Below are positions 27,099-35,327 of a stretch of 64,000 nt of DNA, in pieces. Position 1 is the stretch's first letter; each line of letters starts with the position of its first letter. The stretch comes from Haloferax marinum. Its GTDB lineage: Archaea > Halobacteriota > Halobacteria > Halobacteriales > Haloferacaceae. A program made the position numbers and the translations under genes. The notes beneath the pieces were generated by a model that did not search any database, was not told where the DNA came from, and worked only from the letters and a program-made list of their open reading frames with translations. The DNA is taken from assembly GCF_009674625.1 (NCBI RefSeq), contig NZ_WKJQ01000001.1, forward strand, positions 1,426,001-1,490,000, read 5' to 3'.

Positions 27099-27104
27099 TT
27101 ATAA
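27099..27104 (-). promoter_or_regulatory. TATA-like element for the structured leader
   Basis: The sequence ttataa, itself a palindrome, lies about 26 bp before 27075, where the minus-strand structured segment begins. On the plus strand no gene follows at the expected distance. Confidence 0.4.
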
Positions 27105-27244
27105 GAGTACGCCACTAATTATCGTACGAGATAACCGAGTTTTGAGACGGGTGTCAGTCACTCGACTGCTGTTCGTCGATTCGTCGACCGGAATTATCAC
27201 ACAGAGAAGTAACCGGCGTTCTCACCGTCGACCGGGGGTAGTGG

Positions 27245-27453
27245 TCTCGGTCTTACAGTCGCGACCGGTCACCGGTTCCGCCAGCGCCGAAACCGTTGAA
27301 TGCTCTCGACCTTACAGCCGAGACCGGTCACCGGTTCCGCCAGCGCCGAAATCGTTGAATGCTCTCGACCTTACAGTCGCGACCGGTCACCGGTTCCGCC
27401 AGCGCCGAAATCGTTGAATGCTCTCGACCTTACAGTCGCGACCGGTCACCGGT
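27245..27453. repeat. 59-bp tandem repeat, 3.5 copies, at the 3' end of the ROK kinase gene
   Basis: Copies start at 27245, 27304, 27363 and 27422; the period is exactly 59 bp. The rightmost, partial copy (27422-27453) is the last seven codons plus stop of the kinase gene (stop complement at 27430-27432), so the array is a tandem duplication of the gene end with its downstream flank. Copies two and three are nearly identical; the first, farthest from the gene, has a few changes. Each unit contains accggtcaccggt, a near-palindrome. There are no unique spacers, so it is not a CRISPR. Confidence 0.9.
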
Positions 27454-28398
27454 GCCACCGGTCATCGCGCTCGCAAGTGCCCCTTCGACGACGACTTCGT
27501 CTCCGAGCGTGGTGAGTTGAATCTCGGGGATGTTCGACATGACCATATCGCTCATCTGCTCGCGAATCGGGTTCAGAATCAACTCGGGGTTGTTGAGGGC
27601 GACGGCCCCACCGACGTAGATGATGAGCGGTGCGTACGCGTGGACGATGTTGGCAACGCCCATCGCGTTCCAGTGACCGACCTGGCTGATAACGTGGTCG
27701 GCAAACTCGTCTTCGCCAGCGTGTTCGAACACGTCGACAGCAGAGAAGTCGGGGTCGTCGATTGGCAGTGCGGTCTCGACTGGGTCTTCGTCGTGGAGTT
27801 CGCGTGCGTACTTCGGGATGTTGTTGCCGGAGCAGTAGCCCTCCCAGTGACCGTTGTGGCCGCACCCACAGGTCATGAATCCGTGCGGGTCGAGCGTCAT
27901 GTGACCGACTTCGCCGGCGTTCCCGTCCCATCCAGAGATAACGTGGCCATCGACACAGACGCCCGCGCCGACACCGGAGGAGATGGTGAGATAGACCATG
28001 TCGTCGGGGTTCCGGTCAGAGTGGAACCGCTCACCGATGACACCTGCGTTCGTGTCGTTGTGGAGGTAGACGTCGTCAGTGTCCAAGAGAACAGAAAGCG
28101 GCCCAGTCAACGGTATTCGGTCGATGGTGTCCGGCAGGTTCGCCGGGTTCTCGATTGCGCCTTCGGCTAAGTCGAGTGGACCGATCGCGCCGATGCCCGC
28201 TGCAGTTGCTTCGCTCGGTTCGATACCCGCCTCGTCACAGGCCCGTCTGACGACGCCGAGAACCGCCTCGGTGACCGCGATACCGGTCGGCCCACGCGGT
28301 GTTGAGTCACGGGCCTGTCCGAGGATCACTCCCTCGCCGTCGGCTACGACCGAGCGGACGTTCGTCGCCCCAAGGTCGACACCCACGTAGTACGCCAT
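27430..28398 (-). CDS. ROK family sugar kinase (glucokinase type)
   Basis: The product is 322 aa. ROK features are the ATP-phosphate loop VGVDLGATNVRSVVADG, the sugar-binding and catalytic LHNDTNAGVIGE, the second phosphate site LTISSGVGAGVCVDG and the zinc-loop region GHMTLDPHGFMTCGCGHNGHWEGYCSG. In the zinc loop the third cysteine of the usual CxCGxxGCxE motif is replaced by His, which can still bind zinc. It most likely phosphorylates glucose or a related hexose, but regulators of the same family look alike. ATG 28398 is preferred to 28419 because the phosphate-loop strand follows at once. The 3' end merges into the 59-bp tandem repeat. Confidence 0.9.
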   Translation of the reverse strand: MAYYVGVDLGATNVRSVVADGEGVILGQARDSTPRGPTGIAVTEAVLGVVRRACDEAGIEPSEATAAGIGAIGPLDLAEGAIENPANLPDTIDRIPLTGPLSVLLDTDDVYLHNDTNAGVIGERFHSDRNPDDMVYLTISSGVGAGVCVDGHVISGWDGNAGEVGHMTLDPHGFMTCGCGHNGHWEGYCSGNNIPKYARELHDEDPVETALPIDDPDFSAVDVFEHAGEDEFADHVISQVGHWNAMGVANIVHAYAPLIIYVGGAVALNNPELILNPIREQMSDMVMSNIPEIQLTTLGDEVVVEGALASAMTGGTGDRSRL

Positions 28399-28512
28399 TG
28401 TCACAATAGGGATGCGCACGCCACTTAACTAAGCGGGATTTCGCGCTGATTTACTCGCGAGGCGGTAGCGATTCCCACATTCAGCGAGTCGAATCGGTTC
28501 GACTCCGACCAC

Positions 28513-29190
28513 TCACTGTGGCGAACTCGATGGGAGTTTCGGGATGAGCCACGACAGGAACGAGTCCATACTCCGTGACTGGAGCCAGACAGTTCCCGGC
28601 CCCGTGAAGGTGCAGACGAGGCCCTCACCACTGAACAGCGTCGATTTGAGGCCGCCGACGCGTTCGACCGAGAAGTTCGTCGTCCCGTCGAAAGCGACGA
28701 TGTGACCGGTGTCGACGGTGTGGCGTTCGCCTTCCTCGAGTTCGACTTCGTGGATGGCACCGTAACTCGACAGGTAGCTGTGGCCCGTCCCCTCTAACTT
28801 CAGGAGGAACAACCCTTCGCTCCCGAAGAACGTCTTCGCGCCACCGAACGAGGTGTCTAACTCGAGTGCCACGTCCGACGCGAGGTACGACCCAGACTGG
28901 ACGTACATCGTCTCGTCTTCGAGACGCTGATGGACGATATCGCCCGGAAGAGGTGGTGCGAGCGACACGTCACCTGCCTGTTCCGCCACGAACGTGTTCT
29001 GGAAGAACGACTCGCCACCGAGGACGCTCCGTTTGAGCGAGCCAAAGATGCCGCCTCTCGCTTCCGTCTCGATACCGATTCCGTCGGAGTAACTCACCAT
29101 CGCACCCGCTTCCGAACGTATCGACTCCCCTTCGTCCAGAGAGACGGTGAGGAGGGCGAACGCAGGACGGTATTCGATACTGTGGTCCAT
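28513..29190 (-). CDS. AIM24/TIGR00266 family protein
   Basis: The product is 225 aa, all beta, with the family pattern: EGESIRSEAGAMVSYSDGI, FGSLKRSVLGGESFFQNTF, LAPPLPGDIVHQRL, GHIVAFDGTTNFSVE and a late hydrophobic GEGLVCTFTGPGTVWLQS. Mitochondrial AIM24 and its bacterial relatives form double beta-barrels; the activity is unknown. The gene stands alone between the ROK kinase and a universal stress gene, both on the same strand. ATG 29190 is chosen over 29208 because MDHSIEYRP is the typical beginning. Confidence 0.88.
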   Translation of the reverse strand: MDHSIEYRPAFALLTVSLDEGESIRSEAGAMVSYSDGIGIETEARGGIFGSLKRSVLGGESFFQNTFVAEQAGDVSLAPPLPGDIVHQRLEDETMYVQSGSYLASDVALELDTSFGGAKTFFGSEGLFLLKLEGTGHSYLSSYGAIHEVELEEGERHTVDTGHIVAFDGTTNFSVERVGGLKSTLFSGEGLVCTFTGPGTVWLQSRSMDSFLSWLIPKLPSSSPQ

Positions 29191-29253
29191 ACACAGCTGT
29201 CGTTCCACTAAGGTATGTAGATGTCTCCGGTGAGTTAGAATCGTACAGAATCG

Positions 29254-29712
29254 CTACTTCGTGTCTGCCCGGACGAACGTCACGGGACAGGGTGATTCGA
29301 GCATGACCGCTTGTGCGAGACTGCCGAAGACGGCTTTCCCTGCCGGCGACCGCTTTCGACCGCCGACGAGCAGACGGTCGGCGTCTACCTCCTTCGCCAG
29401 TTCGACGAGTTTGTCCACGTGGTCGCCGACCGGGCCGCGAACCTCGTAGGTGATGTCCGCGTCTTCTAACTTCTCGGCCACTTTGCGGACCGTCGAGTGT
29501 CGGCGTGCGACGTCGTCGCCCGACACTTCTTCGGCCGTCACGTCGAACTCGAGATTGTCGAGTGCCTCGTTGTACTCCTCTTTCGTGAAGACGTGACTGA
29601 CGACGACTGTTGCTCCGGTCGGGCCGGCGACGTCGATGGTCTCTTCGACGAGTCGGTCGACCCGTTCTGTATCACCTGCACCGACGGCGAGAACGATAGT
29701 TTCGATAGCCAT
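29254..29712 (-). CDS. Universal stress protein, second copy
   Basis: The product is 152 aa with a Usp fold. The first strand is MAIETIVLAVGAGD, with a mid-region THxxxE-like part, and the nucleotide-loop pattern is VGGRKRSPAGKAVFGSLAQAVM followed by CPVTFVRAD. It is clearly divergent from the Usp at 746-1195: its first loop is GAGDTERVDR rather than DGSESADR. Ligand and role are unknown. Its upstream region carries AT-rich tracts at about 29750-29760 and the 19-bp tandem repeat at 29811-29868. Confidence 0.88.
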   Translation of the reverse strand: MAIETIVLAVGAGDTERVDRLVEETIDVAGPTGATVVVSHVFTKEEYNEALDNLEFDVTAEEVSGDDVARRHSTVRKVAEKLEDADITYEVRGPVGDHVDKLVELAKEVDADRLLVGGRKRSPAGKAVFGSLAQAVMLESPCPVTFVRADTK

Positions 29713-29810
29713 GCGGAGTCATTCGGCCTCGTTTCACTTAACCGTGGCGGATATTTACTCACTACCGAAAAAATATTTTCTGACGCCGCTCACCGGCGCT
29801 CGTCTGGCGT

Positions 29811-29868
29811 GTCTCGTGGTACCAACTGTGTTCCGCGGCACCAATTGTGTCTCGTGGTACCACTATGT
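29811..29868. repeat. 19-bp tandem repeat, three copies, between a Usp gene and a DUF5611 gene
   Basis: Units start at 29811, 29830 and 29849 with the pattern gtctcgtggtaccaactgt. The middle unit is changed at about five positions while the outer two are close. It lies about 100 bp upstream of the universal stress gene and about 100 bp downstream of the DUF5611 gene. The embedded ggtacc and accaattgt words could be protein sites. Confidence 0.75.
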
Positions 29869-29968
29869 ATGTTTCGTCGTGTCACACCAGTGAATGGTCT
29901 GGACGAGTCTCGAGGGCAGTCGTTCACCGGGGGAAAGTACGTGAGAAAGCCGAAGTCGAACGACCGAT

Positions 29969-30349
29969 TCAGTAGTCCGGCGCGTCGTCTTCGACAGCGC
30001 GCTTCATGGAGTTGCGACGCGACTTGGCGTCGCGGCCCGTGGCTTCGAGCAAGAAATCGTTCTTGGCGCTAACGGCTTCGCCTGCGGCCTCGAGGTCTTC
30101 GGGAGCGAGTTCGGTCGGGTCCTGCTCTTCGAAGTTGACCGCGAGTTTGTCCTTCTTCCCGCTGTACTTGACTGCGCCGACGACGACACGCTTGAACACA
30201 GGGTTCTTCGGTTCGCCAACGACGAAGAGGTCACTACCTTTGTACTCCTCGGTACCCGTGATGGGTCCGAAGTAGTCCTCGACGGTCGCTTCCATGTCGG
30301 GGATTCGTTCTTCGAGTGTCTCCCCACGGCGCATCTTGTACTCCTTCAT
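29969..30349 (-). CDS. DUF5611 family protein
   Basis: The product is 126 aa: MKEYKMRRGETLEERIPDM, then a beta-rich domain with EEYKGSDLFVVGEPKNPVFKRVVVGAVKY, then a helical, charged tail. I recognise it as the haloarchaeal DUF5611 family, of unknown function. It is soluble and has no metal motif. It follows the DUF7093 gene on the same strand after a 70-bp gap that has no obvious terminator, so they may be co-transcribed. Confidence 0.8.
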   Translation of the reverse strand: MKEYKMRRGETLEERIPDMEATVEDYFGPITGTEEYKGSDLFVVGEPKNPVFKRVVVGAVKYSGKKDKLAVNFEEQDPTELAPEDLEAAGEAVSAKNDFLLEATGRDAKSRRNSMKRAVEDDAPDY

Positions 30350-30419
30350 GCGGGCACTTTCGATAGCGGATGGTTTACCTGTTTCGTGACTCCGCGGCGC
30401 CTGCTACACCGAAACGCGG

Positions 30420-31379
30420 TCAGGCCTCGCGCTCTGCGATGTAGCCCTTTTTACACTCGGGGCAGATGTCGCCTGCTCGCATCGACGACGAGGACGCACC
30501 ACGCGAGTGCCCACAGTTCGGGCAGTAGTACTCGATGGACTCGTCGGGCGTTTCGCTCCCGATGTTCGCCTCGTCGGCACGGACGAACTCGTCGGATTCG
30601 CCTGCTTCGATGAACTCGTCGTTCGACGAAGACGAGACGGACCCGTTCGATTCTGGCGTCAGACCGCCACCGAACGAGACGGAGACGGGTTCGCCGTCGT
30701 TGGGTTGTGCGTCGAAGCCTTCGTCCTCGCCTGGCGTGTCCGGCCACGCGCCGTGGTCTCGTGACTGTGTGGACGCGTTACCGGCGTCGGTGGAGGCGTT
30801 CGCGTCGGCGTCGATGAACTCCGCGTCGTCCGCGTCGGCGGTCGGTTTGGGTGGCGAGTCGTCCGTATCGACGTCGTCCATCTCGTCCGGCCACTGCGTC
30901 CGGTCTCGCTGGAGGTCGTCGTCATCGTCGTCGTCGAGGATGATGGCGTCGTCGGTGACTTCGGGTTCGGATTCCTCGTCGACCTCGCCGGCAGTTGGAT
31001 GCTCAGGCGTCGAGTCTGCCTCGATTTCGGCCTCCGTCTCCGGGTCGGGCGCAGTCTCGATATCCGGCGCACCTCCGACATCGTTGTTCGGTTCGGCCTC
31101 AGCGCTCTGGTCGGCGGTGTCACTCGTCCCCGGTTTCGGGTTGGCAGGTTCGAATCCGGCGGCGGCCGTCTCGGCCTCGCCCTCCGTCATCCCGACTTCT
31201 TCGGGGGTCCGAATGGCGGTGACCTCCTTGTTCTCGCTTATCACCTGCTCGTGCCCGCATCGGCTACACACTTGCAGTTCTCTGATGGACACGACCACCT
31301 CGTCACCGCGTTCCTCGCGCTCCCGTTCCGTCTCGGGTTCTCCGTACGAGTGCCCGAGAAGACGGCAAGTAAGTCCCAT
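30420..31379 (-). CDS. DUF7093-like protein: two zinc ribbons joined by a long acidic linker
   Basis: The product is 319 aa. The N-terminal domain (MGLTCRLLGHSYGEPETERE...CSRCGHEQ) has a cysteine and a CxxC pair. The C-terminal domain has CPNCGH and CPEC, a complete zinc ribbon. Between them about 200 residues are low-complexity and extremely acidic, with a run of seven Asp near residue 150 and many Glu/Ala/Thr repeats; this region must be disordered. The family is conserved in haloarchaea (DUF7093 from memory), but its function is unknown; zinc ribbons suggest nucleic-acid or protein contact. It diverges from the DUF6432 gene. Confidence 0.75.
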   Translation of the reverse strand: MGLTCRLLGHSYGEPETEREREERGDEVVVSIRELQVCSRCGHEQVISENKEVTAIRTPEEVGMTEGEAETAAAGFEPANPKPGTSDTADQSAEAEPNNDVGGAPDIETAPDPETEAEIEADSTPEHPTAGEVDEESEPEVTDDAIILDDDDDDDLQRDRTQWPDEMDDVDTDDSPPKPTADADDAEFIDADANASTDAGNASTQSRDHGAWPDTPGEDEGFDAQPNDGEPVSVSFGGGLTPESNGSVSSSSNDEFIEAGESDEFVRADEANIGSETPDESIEYYCPNCGHSRGASSSSMRAGDICPECKKGYIAEREA

Positions 31380-31483
31380 TACGGGAGGATTCCGGGATTC
31401 GGGAACAAAAATCTACCCCCTGACCGTCAGACGAACGTCAGACGGGCGGTACAGGTAAACGGGAGGCGAACGATGTATCGATT

Positions 31484-31783
31484 ATGAGAGCGAGGCGGGA
31501 GTTTCGGAACCGCCGCGACATCGAAGTCGCGGTACTCGACGCGCTTGTCGACCGCCACGACGAAGGGATGACGGTGTTCGAACTCCGTGCCGCCGTCGAC
31601 GCCGACATAGACACCATCGAAGACGCGTTGTCGGTGTTGAAATCGGAGGGCCTCATCGTGGTCGAAGAGGCACACACGCGTGTCCTCATCCATCCAGACG
31701 AGCGCGTCGTCCCAGACCCGAGCGAAGAACCGAAGACCGACACGACACTGTTAGACCGACTCCGTGAACGTCTCGGACTGTAG
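31484..31783 (+). CDS. DUF6432 family winged-helix protein
   Basis: The product is 99 aa. A winged helix is visible: REFRNRRDIEVAVLDALVDRHDEGMTVFELRAAV, then DIDTIEDALSVLKSEGLIVVEEAHTRVLIHP. The C-terminal 25 residues form a basic/leucine helix (LLDRLRERLGL). It is conserved in haloarchaea as DUF6432 (recalled). The fold suggests DNA binding, but no partner is known. It lies 78 bp upstream of the YgfZ/GcvT gene on the same strand. Confidence 0.8.
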   Translation: MRARREFRNRRDIEVAVLDALVDRHDEGMTVFELRAAVDADIDTIEDALSVLKSEGLIVVEEAHTRVLIHPDERVVPDPSEEPKTDTTLLDRLRERLGL

Positions 31784-31861
31784 GGACACACCGGCACGCA
31801 CCGACAGCCGAGACGGCCCCAGAGTGTGAGGGTTTTACCCACTGAGACCAAACGGGGAGTC

Positions 31862-32971
31862 ATGACACTCGTCGCCGACATTCACGAAGCCCACGGAGCG
31901 ACGTTCGAGACGCGCGGTGGGGTCGAAGTCGTGCGCCACTACGGCCGCCCCGACAGAACCCACCGGGCCGTCCGCAACGGTGTCGGAGTCATCGAACACG
32001 GCTACGGAATCGTCGCCGTCGAAGGCGAAGACCGAGTCGAGTACGTCGACAACGCGGTCACGAACGACGTCCCGACCGAAGACGGACGAGGCGTCTACGC
32101 ATTCCTTCTCGACCCAGACGGGCGAATCGAGACCGAGATGTACATCTACAACGCGGGCGAGCGATTGCTCATCTTCACGCCACCGGACCGCGCGGAACCT
32201 CTCGTCGAGGAGTGGCGGTCGAAGACGTTCCTCCAGCGCGTCCGCATCCGTGACGCCTCCGACGAGTTCGCCGTCTTCGGCGTCCACGGGTCGAAATCGA
32301 CCGAGAAGGTGGCGAGTATCCTCTCGGGCGCGGGCGCACCCGAACCCCAACTCTCCTTCGTCCGTGGGTCTATCGGCGGCGAGTACGGCGTGACGGTCAT
32401 CGCCTCCGACAACCCGACTGGTGAGGAGGGGTACGACCTCATCTGCCGAGCCAAAGACGCCGAAGACGTGTTCGAGGCCCTCCTCCTGTACGGCAACCCG
32501 GCGATTCCCGTCGGCTACCAGACGTGGGAGAGCCTCACCACCGAGGCCGGCACACCGCTGTTCGAGACGGAACTCCGTGGCAACATCCCGAACGTCGTCG
32601 GCACCCGCAACGCCCTCGACTTCGACAAAGGCTGTTTCGTCGGACAAGAGGTCGTCTCGAAGGTGGAAAACCGTGGCCGGCCATCGCGTCGTCTCGTCGG
32701 CTTCCGTGCCGACAGCCTCCCTGACGATGGTATCGACGCTTTCGCCGGTGCGCAGGTCGACGCCGGCGGTGTCGCCGTCGGGTCGGTGACGCGCGCCGTC
32801 GAGAGTCCGAATGTCGACGCACCCATCGGATTCGCACTGGTCGAGTTCGACCTCGAAACCGACGAACTCACGCTCGATATCGACGGCGAACAGATAGCCG
32901 CCACAGTCGAGTCGCTCCCGTTCGTCGATGGAAGCGCTCGCTCCGCACGGATTCCGACGTATCCAGAGTGA
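31862..32971 (+). CDS. GcvT/YgfZ-like folate-binding aminomethyltransferase family protein
   Basis: The product is 369 aa. It has the GcvT fold and, near residue 255, the YgfZ-type motif KGCFVGQEVVSKVENRGR. In YgfZ/IBA57 proteins the Cys of this motif is needed for folate-dependent iron-sulfur cluster work. The upstream region has the aminomethyltransferase beta-barrel pattern DLICRAKDAEDVFEALL. There is no glycine cleavage operon around it, so a YgfZ/IBA57-like role is more likely than a true GcvT T-protein, but automated annotation will probably say aminomethyltransferase. Start ATG 31862. Its stop codon is the first base triplet of a 20-bp repeat. Confidence 0.82.
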   Translation: MTLVADIHEAHGATFETRGGVEVVRHYGRPDRTHRAVRNGVGVIEHGYGIVAVEGEDRVEYVDNAVTNDVPTEDGRGVYAFLLDPDGRIETEMYIYNAGERLLIFTPPDRAEPLVEEWRSKTFLQRVRIRDASDEFAVFGVHGSKSTEKVASILSGAGAPEPQLSFVRGSIGGEYGVTVIASDNPTGEEGYDLICRAKDAEDVFEALLLYGNPAIPVGYQTWESLTTEAGTPLFETELRGNIPNVVGTRNALDFDKGCFVGQEVVSKVENRGRPSRRLVGFRADSLPDDGIDAFAGAQVDAGGVAVGSVTRAVESPNVDAPIGFALVEFDLETDELTLDIDGEQIAATVESLPFVDGSARSARIPTYPE

Positions 32972-33048
32972 CCGAACCAACGTCGGCGTGACCGAACCAA
33001 CGTCGGCGTGACCGAACCAACGTCGGCGTGACCGAACCAACGTCGGCG
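32969..33048. repeat. 20-bp tandem repeat, four perfect copies, starting at the stop codon
   Basis: Units begin at 32969, 32989, 33009 and 33029. Each is tgaccgaaccaacgtcggcg with no differences. The first TGA is the stop codon of the GcvT/YgfZ gene. The array fills the gap to the convergent geranylgeranyl reductase gene, ending 29 bp before its stop. Perfect identity suggests recent expansion. Confidence 0.93.
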
Positions 33049-33076
33049 ACGTGAGGGGCGCGTCGCGCGACCGTCG

Positions 33077-34159
33077 TCAGAACAGCTTTTTCAGATGTTC
33101 GCGCGAGAAGAACGAACTCGGCTTGTCCATGTGGACACCGATTTCGCCGGAGAGCGACCGCAGACCCACGCGCTGGAGCCATTCGGGAAAGGAGTAACAT
33201 TTGCGGATGAGGTGGCCGAGTCGAATCTCCGTCGAGAGTTCGTCACGCCACGCCGACTCGTAGTCGGCGAGCGTCTCGGGGTCGTCGGGGTCGATGGTCT
33301 CGGCCGCGATGTCTGCGGCGGTCATCCCGTAGAGAATCCCGCCGCCGGTGAACGGCTTGGTCTGTGCGGCGGCGTCGCCGATGAGGAAGGCACGCCGTGT
33401 CGTGGTTCGGTCCGGTGGCCCAATCGGAATCGCACCCGAACAGAAGTGTTCGGTCTCGACGTCGTAGGTGTCGGTGAGCACGTCGAACATCTCGTTGACT
33501 TCTGCACCCGGTGGGGCCGCGAGGCCGTACTCGACGCCAGCGTCGCCGCGCGGAATACGCCACGCGAAGAAGCGCGGCACCGTGAGGTGCACGTCCACGA
33601 AGTCGCCGTGGTCCGGGTCCGGGTCGAACGCGAGGACGCCGTGGAGTGTCTCGGACGGTTCTGGCAGGTCGAGCGACCGTCGGACGCGGGAGGTCGGCCC
33701 GTCACACCCGGCGACCATCTTCGCGTCGAACTCGACGGTACCGGACTCGCCGGCGACGCTCACCGTCAACTGCACCCGGTCGTCGAACTCCTCGATTGCG
33801 GTGACGGTGTGGCCCTCGCGGACGTCGGCATCCGCCTCGCGAGCGACTTCGGCGAGCGTTCGGTCGAGTTCGACGCGGTCGATGACGTTCGAAACCTCCG
33901 TCTGCTTGTAGAACGGGTACGCCTTCGAGTTCGGGCCACCGACGTGGAAGTCGGCCCCGTAGATGCGGTTCTGAAAGAGGTGGTCGCGTGCCTCGTCGGG
34001 GACGTACTCCCAGATGTCGGTGCTCACGTGCCCGGAGCAAGCGAGCGGCGTTCCGACCTCGCCTTTCTCCAGTGCGAGGACGTCGTACCCTGCTTCTGCT
34101 GCGCGGCGGGCGAACCGCGCGCCGGCGGGACCAACGCCGACGACGGCGAAATCGTACAT
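33077..34159 (-). CDS. Geranylgeranyl reductase family FAD-dependent oxidoreductase
   Basis: The product is 360 aa. The FAD-binding dinucleotide fold is at the N-terminus (VVGVGPAGARFARRAAEAGYDVLALEKGEVG). Further signatures are CDGPTSRVRRSL near the middle and the second FAD motif LIGDAAAQTKPFTGGGILYGM. Relatives saturate the isoprenoid chains of archaeal lipids (digeranylgeranylglycerophospholipid reductase) or of menaquinone and other prenyl compounds. The exact substrate cannot be read from sequence, and haloarchaea have several paralogues. ATG 34159 begins the FAD fold directly; the longer frame to 34300 overlaps the neighbouring gene and is rejected. Confidence 0.88.
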   Translation of the reverse strand: MYDFAVVGVGPAGARFARRAAEAGYDVLALEKGEVGTPLACSGHVSTDIWEYVPDEARDHLFQNRIYGADFHVGGPNSKAYPFYKQTEVSNVIDRVELDRTLAEVAREADADVREGHTVTAIEEFDDRVQLTVSVAGESGTVEFDAKMVAGCDGPTSRVRRSLDLPEPSETLHGVLAFDPDPDHGDFVDVHLTVPRFFAWRIPRGDAGVEYGLAAPPGAEVNEMFDVLTDTYDVETEHFCSGAIPIGPPDRTTTRRAFLIGDAAAQTKPFTGGGILYGMTAADIAAETIDPDDPETLADYESAWRDELSTEIRLGHLIRKCYSFPEWLQRVGLRSLSGEIGVHMDKPSSFFSREHLKKLF

Positions 34160-34230
34160 ACACGGCGGTTGGCGCGGCCACCAATGAATCTTCTCGCTTC
34201 GGACGAAACCACGACGGGAGACGAATCTGC

Positions 34231-35271
34231 CTACGCGACGACGGCGAGTCCCGCTGCGGTGTGTCTGGTCTCCGTCCACGGCACGTCGAGTTTCGTCCAC
34301 GAATCACCGAAGTCGGTCGTCCGGTAGAGACCGTGGTCGTTGGCCGCGTAGCACTCACCACCTATCAGTCCAGTCGCCAAGACGGAACGAGTGGCACCGT
34401 CTCCGGTCGGCAATCCAGTGTCGTCGAGGCGTTCCCACGACCCATCACCGCGAGTACGGTACAGATAGCTCTCTGCGGACCCGACGTTGTGGGCGCGCAT
34501 CGGACTCCGCGCGGCGGTCAGGAGAACTGACTCGGGGTCCGCTGGGTCCACGACGACACTCCAACAGTACCCGTGCCCGAGACCCGCTGTCGGCGTCGTC
34601 CACGTCTCACCACCGTCGTCGCTCTCGGCGTAGCCATCGCCGGCGGCCACCCAGACGTGACCCGGCCGGTCGGGATGTGTCGCCATCGAGTGCGTATCTC
34701 GTTTGCTCGTCGGCACTCGGTCGTGCCACGTCTCACCGCCGTCGAACGAGCGAACCAGCGCACCCGCTTCGACGGCGACCCAGAGTCTGTCTGCTTCTGA
34801 CGGAGCCATCTTCTCTGATTCTGACGGAGCCAGCTTCTCTGAGTCCGACCGGTCCACCTCTATCCACCTGACGTGGTGGGTGTACGGCCGTGGTGGAAAC
34901 GACCAACTCGGCGACGACGGGAGGTCGGTCAGCCCCGACAGGTCGGTCCACGTCTCACCCCCGTCGGTCGAGCGGAACACCGCCGAGGGTTCGGTTCCGG
35001 CGTAGAGCACGTCGGGGTCTGCGGGCGAGATGGCGAGACTCGTCACCGACTCGGGCAGCGTTTCGGTACCGACCGAGTGCCACGTGTCGCCACCGTCTGT
35101 CGTCCGAAACACGCCAGCATCGGACGTCCCTGTGATGGCACGGTCAGGAACGCGTGCGTCGGCAGCGACGCACTCGATTCGGTACTCACCGAGACGCCGC
35201 CGTGTCTCCACGTCGTCCGGTGGGCCGGTGACGGAGAGCACTGCACCGTCTGCCGCCGCGTAGAGTCGCAT
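34231..35271 (-). CDS. BNR/sialidase-type beta-propeller repeat protein
   Basis: The product is 346 aa. It contains several Asp-box (BNR) repeats: TTDGGDTWHSVG, STDGGETWTDLS, SFDGGETWHDRV, ESDDGGETWTTP and TTDFGDSWTKLD. This pattern forms a multi-bladed propeller as in sialidases and photosystem assembly factor Ycf48. There is no signal peptide and the Asp/Arg residues of a true sialidase site are not evident, so it is more likely a scaffold or binding protein in the cytoplasm. An 11-residue unit, SEKLAPSESEKMAPSE, is a short tandem duplication near residue 145. It converges with nothing and sits 50 bp upstream of the reductase gene on the same strand. Confidence 0.82.
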   Translation of the reverse strand: MRLYAAADGAVLSVTGPPDDVETRRRLGEYRIECVAADARVPDRAITGTSDAGVFRTTDGGDTWHSVGTETLPESVTSLAISPADPDVLYAGTEPSAVFRSTDGGETWTDLSGLTDLPSSPSWSFPPRPYTHHVRWIEVDRSDSEKLAPSESEKMAPSEADRLWVAVEAGALVRSFDGGETWHDRVPTSKRDTHSMATHPDRPGHVWVAAGDGYAESDDGGETWTTPTAGLGHGYCWSVVVDPADPESVLLTAARSPMRAHNVGSAESYLYRTRGDGSWERLDDTGLPTGDGATRSVLATGLIGGECYAANDHGLYRTTDFGDSWTKLDVPWTETRHTAAGLAVVA

Positions 35272-35327
35272 ACAGAACGTAGGCACTCGGCGGAGAAAAG
35301 TGAATCCAGAAGGACAGTTATGTTCGG

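Noticed and set aside
27245..27453. CRISPR array
   Set aside because: The 59-bp units are joined head to tail with no unique spacers and no cas genes are near; it is a plain tandem duplication.
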